Assembly (NCBI GenBank): GCA_040219295.1
Contig: JAVJST010000001.1
Location: 372,001 to 436,000 of the forward strand
DNA from: JAVJST01 sp040219295
GTDB lineage: Bacteria; Pseudomonadota; Alphaproteobacteria; Rhodospirillales; Casp-alpha2
Reading direction: 5' to 3'
Length of the DNA stretch: 64,000 bases
Within the stretch, counting starts at the first letter, position 1. Every line of letters starts with the position of its first letter. Position numbers and translations under genes: made by a program. Below the pieces are notes generated by a model. The model was not told the origin of the DNA. It did no database searches and saw only the letters and a program-made list of their open reading frames with translations. This document shows positions 9,336-18,558 of this stretch, one piece after another.

Positions 9336-9584
9336 TCAACCGCCCGCCCGAAAATCGAGCATGCCGGCAGCCTCTGCCCAGTAGAAGAACCCGAAGACGA
9401 CAAACGAAATCAGCGTCGTCGCGAGCAGCTTGCGCCACATCATCGGCTTTGCGGGCGCGCCGGCGTCGTGTCCTTCCGACACGGACTCGGCGTCAATCTT
9501 ACGGCCGGCGCCAAACGGCAAGACCATGAACAGAACCAGCCACCAGATGATGATGTAAATTGCGATGGAGCCCGTCAGCGTCAT
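9336..9584 (-). CDS. DUF1467-family two-helix membrane protein
   Basis: An 82-residue protein with two predicted membrane segments (IAIYIIIWWLVLFMVLPFG near the N-terminus and LLATTLISFVVFGFFYWA near residues 53-70) joined by a polar loop. It matches my memory of DUF1467, a small alphaproteobacterial membrane family usually found just after mce. Function unknown. The start lies 1 base from the mce stop, so the two are probably coupled. Confidence 0.8.
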   Translation of the reverse strand: MTLTGSIAIYIIIWWLVLFMVLPFGAGRKIDAESVSEGHDAGAPAKPMMWRKLLATTLISFVVFGFFYWAEAAGMLDFRAGG

Positions 9585-9585
9585 C

Positions 9586-9990
9586 TCAGGCCTGCTCGAT
9601 TTCTACCAATGTGCCGCAGAAGTCCTTGGGATGCAGGAAGAGTACCGGTTTGCCGTGCGCGCCGATCTTGGGATCGCCGTCGCCGAGAACGCGTGCACCC
9701 GTGGCGACAAGGTGGTCGCGCGCCGCCGAGATATCGTCGACCTCGTAACACACGTGGTGCATGCCGCCGGATGGGTTCTTCTCGAGAAAGCCCGCGATCG
9801 GAGACCCATCCCCCAAGGGATGAAGGAGTTCGATCTTGGTGTTCGGCAAGTTGACGAACACGACGGTGACGCCATGGTCGGGTTCGTCGATCGGATCGGA
9901 TACTTCTGCACCGAGGCTGTCCCGGTAGATCGCGGCGGCGGCGGCGAGGTCGGGAACGGCAATGGCAACGTGGTTCAGGCGTCCAATCAT
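9586..9990 (-). CDS. mce: Methylmalonyl-CoA epimerase
   Basis: Interconverts the (R) and (S) forms of methylmalonyl-CoA, feeding propionyl-CoA into succinyl-CoA. The 134-residue protein belongs to the vicinal-oxygen-chelate fold: it opens with IGRLNHVAIAVPDL (first metal His), continues with HHVCYEV in the middle and ends with FCGTLVEIEQ (final metal Glu). ATG 9990 is preferred over the upstream ATG at 10008 because AGGAG lies 7 bases before it. It follows rnj by 21 bases. Confidence 0.93.
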   Translation of the reverse strand: MIGRLNHVAIAVPDLAAAAAIYRDSLGAEVSDPIDEPDHGVTVVFVNLPNTKIELLHPLGDGSPIAGFLEKNPSGGMHHVCYEVDDISAARDHLVATGARVLGDGDPKIGAHGKPVLFLHPKDFCGTLVEIEQA

Positions 9991-10011
9991 ACTGTGCTCC
10001 TGCATCATCGG

Positions 10012-11697
10012 TCAGTCGTCGGGTTCGTCTTCGAATGGAATTCTGAGTACATGAATATCCGTGACCGGCTTCTTGTCCAGCGTGTCTCGGAAGTACCGCC
10101 GAACGGCGACGCGCACGGCTTCCTGGACTGTAGCGTCGTCCTGCCGGTCGCGGCGTGGCAGCCTGCCAAGAACATCCTCGATGACGTCGAGCCCATCCTC
10201 GATCAGATGTGGTTCGTTGGCCTCGATAAGTCCAGAGGTCGTCAGGACAGGATCGGCGACCAGATCGCCGTCCTCGTCGATGGCAATACTCGCAACAACA
10301 ATGCCGTTGAACAGAGCGCGCTTTCTGCTTCGCAACAGGTCGCCGTCGATGGGGATCAGCCTGTTGCCTTCAAGCACGATGCGGCCGCGCGTAACTTCCG
10401 ATACGACGCCCGGTTTTCCGGGTGCCAGACGAACGAGTGCGCCGTTTTCGCAGATCACGGTCTCGGCGACCTGACAGTCCGCCGCCAGGCGCGCATGCTC
10501 GGCGAGATGGCGGTACTCCCCGTGCACTGGTACTGCAATCCTCGGCCGCGCCAGTTGATACATGCGCGCAAGTTCGTCGCGTGCCGGGTGCCCCGATACG
10601 TGCACAAAATCATCGCGCCACGTGATCAGTCGGATGCCACGCCGTACCAGGTCATTCTGAAGCGCGCCGATGGAGACCTCGTTGCCGGGAATGACGCGCG
10701 AGGAGAAAATCACGGTATCGCCCTCTTCCAGGCTCACGCGGGGGTGATCGTTGGCGGCGATGCGCGACAATGCCGCGCGGGGTTCGCCTTGCGAACCCGT
10801 GCAGATGATCAGCGCACGCTCTCGCGGCAGATACCCGGCGTCGTCCTCGGTGAGAAACCGCAAGTCCGGCGACAGATACCCGGTTTCCGTGGCGCTATCG
10901 ATCATGCGGCGAAGTGAACGGCCGGCAAGAACGACGTCGCGGCCGGCGGCGGTTGCCGCGGCGTGTATGGTTTGCAGCCGCGCCACGTTTGAGGCGAAGC
11001 AGGCAACGGCAACCCTACCCGTGCATTCGCGCACGATCCGTGTCAGGGACTCTTCCAGATCCCCCTCCGATCCGGCGTCTCCAGGGGTGAACACATTGGT
11101 GGAGTCGCCGACCAGCGCGAGGATGCCATCGTCGCCCAGAGCGGAAAGACGATCAAAGTCCGGCGCTGCGCCAATCACCGGGTTGTCGTCGAACTTCCAA
11201 TCACCCGTATGCAGGATCATGCCGACCGGTGTTCGGATGGCGATCGCATTCGGTTCCGGTATGGAATGGGTCAGGCTTATCAGTTCCAGAGAAAACGGTC
11301 CGAGGTCGCAATTGCCACCGAGCGGTAGCTCGATAATCTCGATGTCGTCGCAGTCGCGCGCTTCGCTCAGTTTTCGTCTCAGGACCGCCGCCGTGAACGG
11401 CGTTGCATAAACGGGACAGCGCAGCCGGGGCCACAGGTACTGGACGGCGCCTAGATGGTCCTCGTGGGCGTGGGTCAGGACGATGCCCAGTAGGCTGTCC
11501 CGCCGTTCCTCGATGAACGACGGGTCCGGCATGATGACATCAACGCCTGGCAGGGTGCTGTCACCGAACGTGACGCCGAGATCGATCATGATCCACTGTT
11601 CGTGCCCGGGCCTGCCGAACCCGTACAGATTGAGGTTCATGCCGATTTCACCGGCACCGCCAAGCGGCAGGAAAACAAGCTGGTTCTCGTCGGTCAA
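10012..11697 (-). CDS. rnj: Ribonuclease J
   Basis: Beta-CASP metallo-beta-lactamase nuclease with 5'-exo and endo activity, used in RNA maturation and decay. It is 561 residues long. The metal-binding motif is LTHAHEDHLGA; the beta-CASP part has CFASNVARLQTI and IICTGSQGEPRAALSRIA, followed by VHVSGHPARDEL and PVHGEYRHLAEHA. No ATG fits the N-terminus TDENQLVFLPLGGAGEIG, so the start is TTG at 11697, which overlaps the coaX stop as TTGA. This coupling suggests low, coaX-dependent translation. Confidence 0.93.
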   Translation of the reverse strand: MTDENQLVFLPLGGAGEIGMNLNLYGFGRPGHEQWIMIDLGVTFGDSTLPGVDVIMPDPSFIEERRDSLLGIVLTHAHEDHLGAVQYLWPRLRCPVYATPFTAAVLRRKLSEARDCDDIEIIELPLGGNCDLGPFSLELISLTHSIPEPNAIAIRTPVGMILHTGDWKFDDNPVIGAAPDFDRLSALGDDGILALVGDSTNVFTPGDAGSEGDLEESLTRIVRECTGRVAVACFASNVARLQTIHAAATAAGRDVVLAGRSLRRMIDSATETGYLSPDLRFLTEDDAGYLPRERALIICTGSQGEPRAALSRIAANDHPRVSLEEGDTVIFSSRVIPGNEVSIGALQNDLVRRGIRLITWRDDFVHVSGHPARDELARMYQLARPRIAVPVHGEYRHLAEHARLAADCQVAETVICENGALVRLAPGKPGVVSEVTRGRIVLEGNRLIPIDGDLLRSRKRALFNGIVVASIAIDEDGDLVADPVLTTSGLIEANEPHLIEDGLDVIEDVLGRLPRRDRQDDATVQEAVRVAVRRYFRDTLDKKPVTDIHVLRIPFEDEPDD

Positions 11698-12488
11698 CCG
11701 GCGGCTCCCCGGTTACGCCGATACACCTCGCAAAGTCCCTTGAGCGTCAGGTCGCGGTCGATGGTATCGAGAACTTCCGTCGAGCCGGCGAACAAGCTCG
11801 CCAACCCGCCGGTGGCGACGACCCGGGTCCCGGGGTCGCCCAGCTCCTCCCGCACGCGGGATACCAGCCCCTCGATCAGGCCGACATAGCCCCAGAAAAC
11901 CCCGGATTTCATGGCTTCCACGGTCGACTTGCCGATAACGTTGGCGGGGCGTTCAACGGAGATCCGGGGCAGCTTGGCTGCGGCCTCATACAAGGCGTCG
12001 ACACTGAGATTGATCCCAGGGGCGATGACACCGCCGGTGTAGTTGCCGCTCGCGTCAATGATATCGAGCGTCGTACCGGTCCCGAAATCTACAACGATCA
12101 ACGGGCCGCCGTAATGCTGGAACCCCCCGATGGCGTTCATCAGACGATCAGCGCCAGCCTCGGCGGGCCGGTCGATTAGCACGTCCATGCCGAGAGCCAC
12201 GTTCGGGCTACCGATCATCATTGGTTCGACAGCGAAGAAGGCGCGACACAGGCTCTGCAGCTCGTAGTCGGCGCGCGGCACGACAGAGGCAATTGCCGCC
12301 GCAGTGACCGCCGCACGATCGAGGCCAATGAACTCCATAAGCTGATTGAGCCACACGGCGTACTCGTCGTGTGTCCGCGCGGCATCGGTGCCGATCCGCC
12401 ACTGCCCGCGGACGACGTCGTCCTCGCCGCCGATTTCGACCAGGGCGAACTTCACGTTTGTGTTGTTGGCGTTAATGGCGAGCAGCAT
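11694..12488 (-). CDS. coaX: Type III pantothenate kinase
   Basis: Catalyses the first step of coenzyme A synthesis, phosphorylation of pantothenate. The 264-residue protein has GADRLMNAIGG, the second phosphate motif VVDFGTGTTLDII and GGVIAPGI, all typical of CoaX. Odd point: the N-terminal motif, normally DxGN(T/S), reads MLLAINANNTN, so the usual Asp6 and the Gly are both Asn. ATG 12488 has GAGG 6 bases upstream; an alternative GTG at 12500 overlaps the birA stop. It lies between birA and rnj. Confidence 0.9.
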   Translation of the reverse strand: MLLAINANNTNVKFALVEIGGEDDVVRGQWRIGTDAARTHDEYAVWLNQLMEFIGLDRAAVTAAAIASVVPRADYELQSLCRAFFAVEPMMIGSPNVALGMDVLIDRPAEAGADRLMNAIGGFQHYGGPLIVVDFGTGTTLDIIDASGNYTGGVIAPGINLSVDALYEAAAKLPRISVERPANVIGKSTVEAMKSGVFWGYVGLIEGLVSRVREELGDPGTRVVATGGLASLFAGSTEVLDTIDRDLTLKGLCEVYRRNRGAAG

Positions 12489-12496
12489 GTCGGGCC

Positions 12497-13276
12497 TCAC
12501 GTGGATTTCGACATGGCGGGAAAATGCACGTCTCCCGCGTTAATCGCAAGACTGCCGTTCACCGTCTCGAGCAGAAGCGCGCCGTTGGCGTCGATCCCCG
12601 CGAACCGACCGTCGAGGGAACGCTCACCCGCGGTCACGGAAATCGGTTCGCCGACGCCATGGGCGTTCGCTAACCAATCCTGTCTGATCCTGCCGAACCC
12701 CTCTTCGCGCCAGGTCTGCATGGCCGCGTTCAGGTGTCTGGCCAGATTAGTCAGCATCTCGCCCGGTTCGACGATCTGACCAAGGGCAGCGCTCAGGGAG
12801 GTTGCCGGGTAACGAGTATTCTCGGGTGCATGCAACAGATTGATGCCGATCCCGACGGCGATGTAGTAGCCTGCGTCGCCCGGTGTGCCAGCCACCTCCA
12901 GAAGTATTCCGGCCGCCTTCTTGCCGCCGATCAGCACGTCATTGGGCCATTTGCCGGCGACCGCGGGCGCTTCCGGGTGGGCGATCAGTGACTTGATCGC
13001 CCGCTGCACGGCGAGTGTGGCGACAAAGCTCAGCTCCGCGGCGTTTTCCAGCCGCCCGGCGTGGCGGATGATGAACGTGGTGAACAGATTGCCGGGCAGC
13101 GACTGCCACTCGCGCCCCTGACGACCGCGGCCGGCGGATTGCTGCAACGCCCAGACAACGTCGCCGTCAACGGCTTCGCCAGCTGAGATCCGGTCCAGCG
13201 CGATCTGATTGGTACTGGTCGCGTGATCGTATGCAATCAGCCGGTAGCCTGCGGGCAACGCGACATTTACGGTCAT
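12497..13276 (-). CDS. birA: Biotin-[acetyl-CoA-carboxylase] ligase
   Basis: Activates biotin with ATP and attaches it to carboxylase biotin carrier domains. The 259-residue protein contains only the catalytic and C-terminal domains, with no N-terminal helix-turn-helix, so it is not a BirA repressor. Motifs: TSTNQIALDR, QSAGRGRQGREWQS (adenylate binding), KWPNDVLIGGKKAAGILLE and YIAVGIGINL. Its ATG overlaps the nuoN stop as ATGA. The order nuoN-birA-coaX-rnj-mce is common in alphaproteobacteria. Confidence 0.95.
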   Translation of the reverse strand: MTVNVALPAGYRLIAYDHATSTNQIALDRISAGEAVDGDVVWALQQSAGRGRQGREWQSLPGNLFTTFIIRHAGRLENAAELSFVATLAVQRAIKSLIAHPEAPAVAGKWPNDVLIGGKKAAGILLEVAGTPGDAGYYIAVGIGINLLHAPENTRYPATSLSAALGQIVEPGEMLTNLARHLNAAMQTWREEGFGRIRQDWLANAHGVGEPISVTAGERSLDGRFAGIDANGALLLETVNGSLAINAGDVHFPAMSKST

Positions 13277-14742
13277 CCGCCGATCAGCGCGCTCGCCGCA
13301 TATGCCGCGCTATCGATCAGCGGCGACGGGTACAGGATGAACAGCACGACCAGCAACGATGAACCGGCAATGACGACCCGCAACGAAACCGGAATTGGCC
13401 GATCAAACGTGTCGACCGGATCATCGAACCAGCAGACCTTGACGACCCGAAGATAGTAGAAAGCGCCGATCACACTGGTCAGGACACCGATGACGGCGAG
13501 GCCATACAGGCCGCCGTCAATCGCCGCGACGAAGATGAAGTACTTTCCGAAGAATCCGGCAAGCGGCGGAATGCCGGCCATCGAGAACATCATGATGGTG
13601 ATAGCCGTCGCCAACATCGGGTTCGATTTCGACAGCCCGGCGAGGTCGGAAATCTGCTCGACCATCCGTTCGCCGCGACGCATGCACAGGATGCAGGCGA
13701 ACGTTCCGACATTCATGAACAGGTAAATGGCCATGTAAATCAGGATGCCGCGGATGCCGGTCTCGTCGGCGACGGCGAGACCGATCAGCGCGTAGCCGAC
13801 GTGGCCGATCGAACTGTAGGCCATCAGTCGCTTGATGCTGGTCTGGTTGATGGCCGCCAGCGCGCCGAGAACCATTGAGGCAACCGAGATGAATATGATG
13901 ATCTGCTGCCACTGGTCTGCCAGCGCGCCGAACGGCTCGGTCATGACCCGGAGGAACAGCATGATGGCGGCGATCTTCGGGGCGACCGCGAAGAACGCGG
14001 TAACCGGCGTCGGCGCGCCCTCGTAGACGTCCGGTGTCCACATGTGAAACGGCACGGCCGATACCTTGAATGCCAGGCCTGCGATGATGAACACGAGACC
14101 AACGACGACGCCGATCGAGGGCACGTTGTCTGCAAATCCGGCAGCCAGTCCGTCGAAGCTGGTTGTACCCGTGAAGCCATAGACGAGCGAACTGCCGTAA
14201 AGCAGCATGCCGGAAGCGATGGCGCCGAGCACAAAGTACTTGAGGCCGGCTTCCGTCGAACGCTGCTCGTCCCTGCGGAATGCCGCAATGACGTAAAGCG
14301 AGAGGCTCTGCATCTCGAGGCCGACGTACAACGTCATCAGATCGTTCGCCGAGATCATCATCATCATGCCGAGGCATGCGAAGACGATCAGGACGCCGTA
14401 CTCGAATCGCGCCATTTCGTGCATTTCGAGGAACGGCTTTGAAATCACCAGGGTCAAAGCGGCCGCCATGAGCACGAGAATTTTCGCGTAGACCGCGAAG
14501 CTGTCGGTGACGAAGAGTTGACCGAACGTCAGCATACGATCACCCGACACCGTGGTCACCAGCAACGCCGCGAGCACCAGCGTGACGATGCTCAGAAGCC
14601 AGATCTGCGAATTGACCTTGATCGTCAACTCATTGCTGTCGGCGCGTTGAAACACACCCAGCATAAGCAGACCCATGATGGCGATCGCCATGAAGATTTC
14701 CGGCGTGGCCGGTGCGAGATTGGGGATCATTGAACTGTCCAT
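13273..14742 (-). CDS. nuoN: NADH-quinone oxidoreductase subunit N
   Basis: Antiporter-like proton-pumping membrane subunit of complex I. It has 489 residues and about 14 hydrophobic segments. The conserved region KFLVLGAI-type (here LKYFVLGAIASGMLLYG), the Lys-bearing FKVSAVPFHMWTPDVYEGAPTP stretch region and INQTSIKRLMAYSSIGHVGYAL are typical of the Nuo L/M/N family. Last gene of the nuo operon, 16 bases after nuoM. Confidence 0.96.
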   Translation of the reverse strand: MDSSMIPNLAPATPEIFMAIAIMGLLMLGVFQRADSNELTIKVNSQIWLLSIVTLVLAALLVTTVSGDRMLTFGQLFVTDSFAVYAKILVLMAAALTLVISKPFLEMHEMARFEYGVLIVFACLGMMMMISANDLMTLYVGLEMQSLSLYVIAAFRRDEQRSTEAGLKYFVLGAIASGMLLYGSSLVYGFTGTTSFDGLAAGFADNVPSIGVVVGLVFIIAGLAFKVSAVPFHMWTPDVYEGAPTPVTAFFAVAPKIAAIMLFLRVMTEPFGALADQWQQIIIFISVASMVLGALAAINQTSIKRLMAYSSIGHVGYALIGLAVADETGIRGILIYMAIYLFMNVGTFACILCMRRGERMVEQISDLAGLSKSNPMLATAITIMMFSMAGIPPLAGFFGKYFIFVAAIDGGLYGLAVIGVLTSVIGAFYYLRVVKVCWFDDPVDTFDRPIPVSLRVVIAGSSLLVVLFILYPSPLIDSAAYAASALIGG

Positions 14743-14758
14743 TATTCCCGGCCCTCGC

Positions 14759-16270
14759 CTATTGTCCCAGCGACATGGCCGTGCTGGCGGCGCGCGCCGC
14801 TTCGACCTGGTCCAGGAGATTGGTCACCGAGACGTGCATGAAATCCAGGAACGTCGGCGGGTAGATGCCCATCCAAAGTGTCAGTATCACCAGCGGCGCG
14901 AACACGAGGATCTCTCGCGGCGACATGTCGGCGATTCGTTTCAGGTGGTCCTGTTCGAGAACGCCGAAGATGACTCGACGGTAGAGATAGAGCATGTATG
15001 CCGCACCGAGGATCACACCGAGGGCAGCAAATGCCGCGACCCACGTGTTGGCCTTGAAGGCGCCGACAAGAACGAGGAACTCGCCGACGAAACCGCCGGT
15101 GCCCGGCAATCCGACCGACGCCAGCATGAACAGCATGAAGGTCAATGCGTAGACCGGCATACGTTCGACCAGGCCGCCATACTTGGTAATCTCGCGCGAG
15201 TGAATGCGGTCGTACACGACGCCGACGATGAGGAACAGGGCAGCCGAGACGATGCCGTGGCTCAGCATCTGGTAGATTGCGCCTTCGACACCCTGAACGG
15301 TCAGCGTGAACGTGCCGATGGTGACGAACCCCATGTGGGCCACCGACGAGTAGGCGATCAGTTTCTTCATGTCGTGCTGGGCGAGCGCGACGAGCGACGT
15401 ATAGATCACCGCGATAATGCTGAGCGTATAGATTAGCGGTGTGAACATGATCGTCGCGTCGGGGAACATCGGCAACGAGAACCTGAGGAACCCGTAACCG
15501 CCGAACTTCAGCAGGACGCCGGCCAGGATCACGGAGCCGGCCGTCGGGGCCTCGACGTGGGCGTCCGGCAACCAGGTGTGGACCGGCCACATCGGCACCT
15601 TGATCGCGAACGACGCGAAGAACGCGAGCCACAGCCAGGGCTGCATGCCGATCGGGAAACCGTGCTGGAGCAGCGTCGGGATGTCGGTCGTGCCGGCGTC
15701 GAAATACATCGCGATGAGCGCGACCAGCATCAGCACCGAGCCGAGCAGCGTGTAGAGAAACATCTTGAACGCCGCGTAGACCCGTCTCGGCCCGCCCCAC
15801 ACACCGATGATCAGGAACATCGGAATCAGCACGGCTTCGAAGAAGATGTAGAAGATCACCATGTCGAGGGCGGCGAACATGCCGACCATCATTGTCTCGA
15901 GGACGAGGAAGGAGATCATGTATTCCTTCACCCGGTCCTTGATCGAGGTCCAGCTGGCGAGAATGCAGATCGGCGTCAGGAGCGTCGTCAGCAGGACGAA
16001 AAGCACCGAAATGCCGTCGACGCCGACGTGGTAGTTGATGTCGTATGCCGGTATCCAGTCGCGTTTCTCGACAAACTGGAACTCCGCCGTCGTGGTGTCG
16101 AATCCGAACCACAGGTAGAGCGACAGAACGAAAGCGGTAACCGACGTCAGCAGCGCCACGTTGCGGGCGTTTCGTGCGACGATCTCTTCCTCGCCGCGAA
16201 TCAGCAGGATGAAGCCGGCACCGGCGAGCGGTACCAGGATCAGCAGCGACAGGATCGGCAGTGTACTCAT
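14759..16270 (-). CDS. nuoM: NADH-quinone oxidoreductase subunit M
   Basis: Second of the three antiporter-like pumps of complex I, 503 residues. Motifs are FFEAVLIPMFLIIGVWGG (essential Glu in TM5), the broken helix around KVPMWPVHTWLPDAHVEAPT, and HDMKKLIAYSSVAHMGFV. It sits 10 bases after nuoL and 16 before nuoN. Confidence 0.97.
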   Translation of the reverse strand: MSTLPILSLLILVPLAGAGFILLIRGEEEIVARNARNVALLTSVTAFVLSLYLWFGFDTTTAEFQFVEKRDWIPAYDINYHVGVDGISVLFVLLTTLLTPICILASWTSIKDRVKEYMISFLVLETMMVGMFAALDMVIFYIFFEAVLIPMFLIIGVWGGPRRVYAAFKMFLYTLLGSVLMLVALIAMYFDAGTTDIPTLLQHGFPIGMQPWLWLAFFASFAIKVPMWPVHTWLPDAHVEAPTAGSVILAGVLLKFGGYGFLRFSLPMFPDATIMFTPLIYTLSIIAVIYTSLVALAQHDMKKLIAYSSVAHMGFVTIGTFTLTVQGVEGAIYQMLSHGIVSAALFLIVGVVYDRIHSREITKYGGLVERMPVYALTFMLFMLASVGLPGTGGFVGEFLVLVGAFKANTWVAAFAALGVILGAAYMLYLYRRVIFGVLEQDHLKRIADMSPREILVFAPLVILTLWMGIYPPTFLDFMHVSVTNLLDQVEAARAASTAMSLGQ

Positions 16271-16280
16271 GATCTCGTCC

Positions 16281-18239
16281 CTACCCTGCGAACACCAGAT
16301 ACCATGTCACCAGAATCACGACGCCGGCCAGCATCGCGAATGCGTAGTGGTAGACGTAACCGCTCTGCAGTGCCGCGGCGCGGCGCGCAAAGTCGCGCAC
16401 GGCGGCGGATACGCCGTCCGGACCCAGACCGTCGATCAGCGTACCGTCACCGACTTTCCAGAAACGATGCCCCAGGTAGAAGCAGGGCCGCGTGAACAGC
16501 TTGTCGAAGAGCTCGTCGAAGTACCACTTGTTCAGCAGGAACTGATAAAGCGGTTGGAACTCGGTCGCGAGCTTGCCCGGAATGTCCGTCCGGCGAACGT
16601 AAAGCATGTAGGCCAGGGCAATGCCGAAAGCACCGACAACGAGCGGCGATAACTTGACCCACGTTGGAACGTGGTGCGCATTCTCAAGCGCGTCGTGTCC
16701 CGGCAGGATGAGGATCGCGTTGCCCCAGAACTCCGACGTGTGCTCACCGACGAAGTTGCCGTACATGGCCCAGCCGGCGAACACCGCGCCGAACGCCAGC
16801 ACCATGAGCGGCAGGATCATGACCTTCGGGCTCTCGTGTACGTGGGCCATGACCTTTTCGTCCGCCCGCGGCGCGCCGTGGAACGTCATGAACAGCAGTC
16901 GCCACGAGTAGAACGCGGTGAGGAACGCTGCCGCGAGACCGAGCCAGAAAGCGTACTGGCCGACGCCCGAATGTGCAGCCCAGGCCGCCTCGAGGACAAT
17001 ATCCTTGGAGAAGAACCCGGCGAACGGCGGAACGCCGGCCAGCGCTAGGGATCCAATCCACATCAGGGCGTACGTTACAGGGATCATCCGCCAGATTCCG
17101 CCCATCTTGCGCATGTCCTGCTCGTCGGACATGGCGTGAATGACCGAGCCGGCGCCAAGGAACAGCAACGCCTTGAAGAATGCGTGGGTCATCAGGTGGA
17201 AGATGCCGGCCGAGTATGCCGAAACGCCGCAGGCGAAGAACATGTAGCCGAGCTGCGAGCACGTCGAATAGGCAATCACCCGCTTGATGTCGTTCTGGCA
17301 GCAACCGACGGTCGCGGCGAAAATGGCGGTCGAAGCGCCGACAACCGTGACGACGTTGAGCGCGACATCCGAATACTCGAAGATCGGCGACAGGCGCGCC
17401 ACCATGAAAACGCCGGCGGTGACCATGGTCGCGGCGTGAATGAGCGCGGAGACCGGAGTCGGGCCCTCCATCGCGTCAGGCAGCCAGGTGTGCAAGCCGA
17501 GCTGCGCCGACTTGCCCATGGCGCCGACGAAGAGCAGCAGGCATGCGAGCGTCAGCGCGTGATACTCACCGCCGAACGCAATGATGACGTCGTCGATCTT
17601 GGTCGGCGCGACGGCGAAGATCGTGTCGAGGTGTACCGTCTCGAAAATGATGTAAATGGCGAAGATACCAAGCGCGAAACCGAAATCGCCGACGCGGTTG
17701 ACGACGAAGGCCTTGATCGCCGCCGCATTGGCCGACGGCTTGTGATACCAGAAACCGATCAGAAGATACGATGCGAGACCGACGCCTTCCCAGCCGAAGA
17801 ACATCTGGACGAGGTTGTCGGCGGTGACCAACATCAGCATGAAGAATGTGAACAAGCTGAGGTAACTCATGAACCGCGGCACGTGCAGATCGTGGTGCAT
17901 GTAGCCGATCGAATAGATGTGGACCATGGTCGAAACGACGGTCACGACGATCATCATCACGGCCGTCAGCGAATCGACCTTCAGCGCCCACGAAACCTCA
18001 AGCGTGCCCGAGTCGATCCAGTTCAACAGTTCTATGGTCGTGGCGTTGCCGCCGAGCGCGACGTCGAAGAACACGGCGATGGCGCAGAGCATGGAGATGA
18101 CCATGGCGCCGCAGGTGATCCACTGCGCCATGTGATCGATGGCGTGGTGACGTTCTTCCGGCTGGCCGTGGCGATAGAACGCCAAGATACCGGCCAGGAT
18201 GGCGCCGAGCAGCGGCATGAAGACGACGGCTTGGATCAT
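16281..18239 (-). CDS. nuoL: NADH-quinone oxidoreductase subunit L
   Basis: The distal pump of complex I, with the long amphipathic helix that runs along the membrane arm. The 652-residue length is normal. Motifs: FFGWEGVGLASYLLIGFW, KSAQLGLHTWLPDAMEGPTP, DIKRVIAYSTCSQLGYM and LAGVPPFAGFFSKD. The C-terminal part (SPLVVGAFGIALAYMLYV through the final helix) corresponds to the lateral helix and anchor. Lies 7 bases after nuoK. Confidence 0.97.
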   Translation of the reverse strand: MIQAVVFMPLLGAILAGILAFYRHGQPEERHHAIDHMAQWITCGAMVISMLCAIAVFFDVALGGNATTIELLNWIDSGTLEVSWALKVDSLTAVMMIVVTVVSTMVHIYSIGYMHHDLHVPRFMSYLSLFTFFMLMLVTADNLVQMFFGWEGVGLASYLLIGFWYHKPSANAAAIKAFVVNRVGDFGFALGIFAIYIIFETVHLDTIFAVAPTKIDDVIIAFGGEYHALTLACLLLFVGAMGKSAQLGLHTWLPDAMEGPTPVSALIHAATMVTAGVFMVARLSPIFEYSDVALNVVTVVGASTAIFAATVGCCQNDIKRVIAYSTCSQLGYMFFACGVSAYSAGIFHLMTHAFFKALLFLGAGSVIHAMSDEQDMRKMGGIWRMIPVTYALMWIGSLALAGVPPFAGFFSKDIVLEAAWAAHSGVGQYAFWLGLAAAFLTAFYSWRLLFMTFHGAPRADEKVMAHVHESPKVMILPLMVLAFGAVFAGWAMYGNFVGEHTSEFWGNAILILPGHDALENAHHVPTWVKLSPLVVGAFGIALAYMLYVRRTDIPGKLATEFQPLYQFLLNKWYFDELFDKLFTRPCFYLGHRFWKVGDGTLIDGLGPDGVSAAVRDFARRAAALQSGYVYHYAFAMLAGVVILVTWYLVFAG

Positions 18240-18246
18240 GTCGCGC

Positions 18247-18558
18247 TCACCCCTTCATCATGTTGATGTCCTCAACCGCGATGGAGCCGCGGTTGCGGAA
18301 ATAGACTACGAGGATAGCGAGACCGACGGCCGCTTCGGCCGCTGCCACTGTCAGCACGAAAATCGCGAACACCTGGCCGACGAGATCGCCGAGGAACGAA
18401 GAGAACGCGACGAGGTTGATGTTCACGGCCAGCAGCATCAGTTCGATCGACATCAGGATGATGATCACGTTCTTGCGGTTCAGGAAGACGCCGAAAATCC
18501 CGAGCGAAAACAGGATCGCGGCGACGGTCAGGTAATGGGCAAGGCCAATCTCTAACAT
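18247..18558 (-). CDS. nuoK: NADH-quinone oxidoreductase subunit K
   Basis: A 103-residue, three-helix membrane subunit next to the quinone/E-channel region. The conserved Glu residues of helices 2 and 3 are visible in IILMSIELMLLAVNINLVAF and LTVAAAEAAVGLAILV. Its ATG shares one base with the nuoJ stop (TGATG), a strong coupling signal. Confidence 0.97.
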   Translation of the reverse strand: MLEIGLAHYLTVAAILFSLGIFGVFLNRKNVIIILMSIELMLLAVNINLVAFSSFLGDLVGQVFAIFVLTVAAAEAAVGLAILVVYFRNRGSIAVEDINMMKG

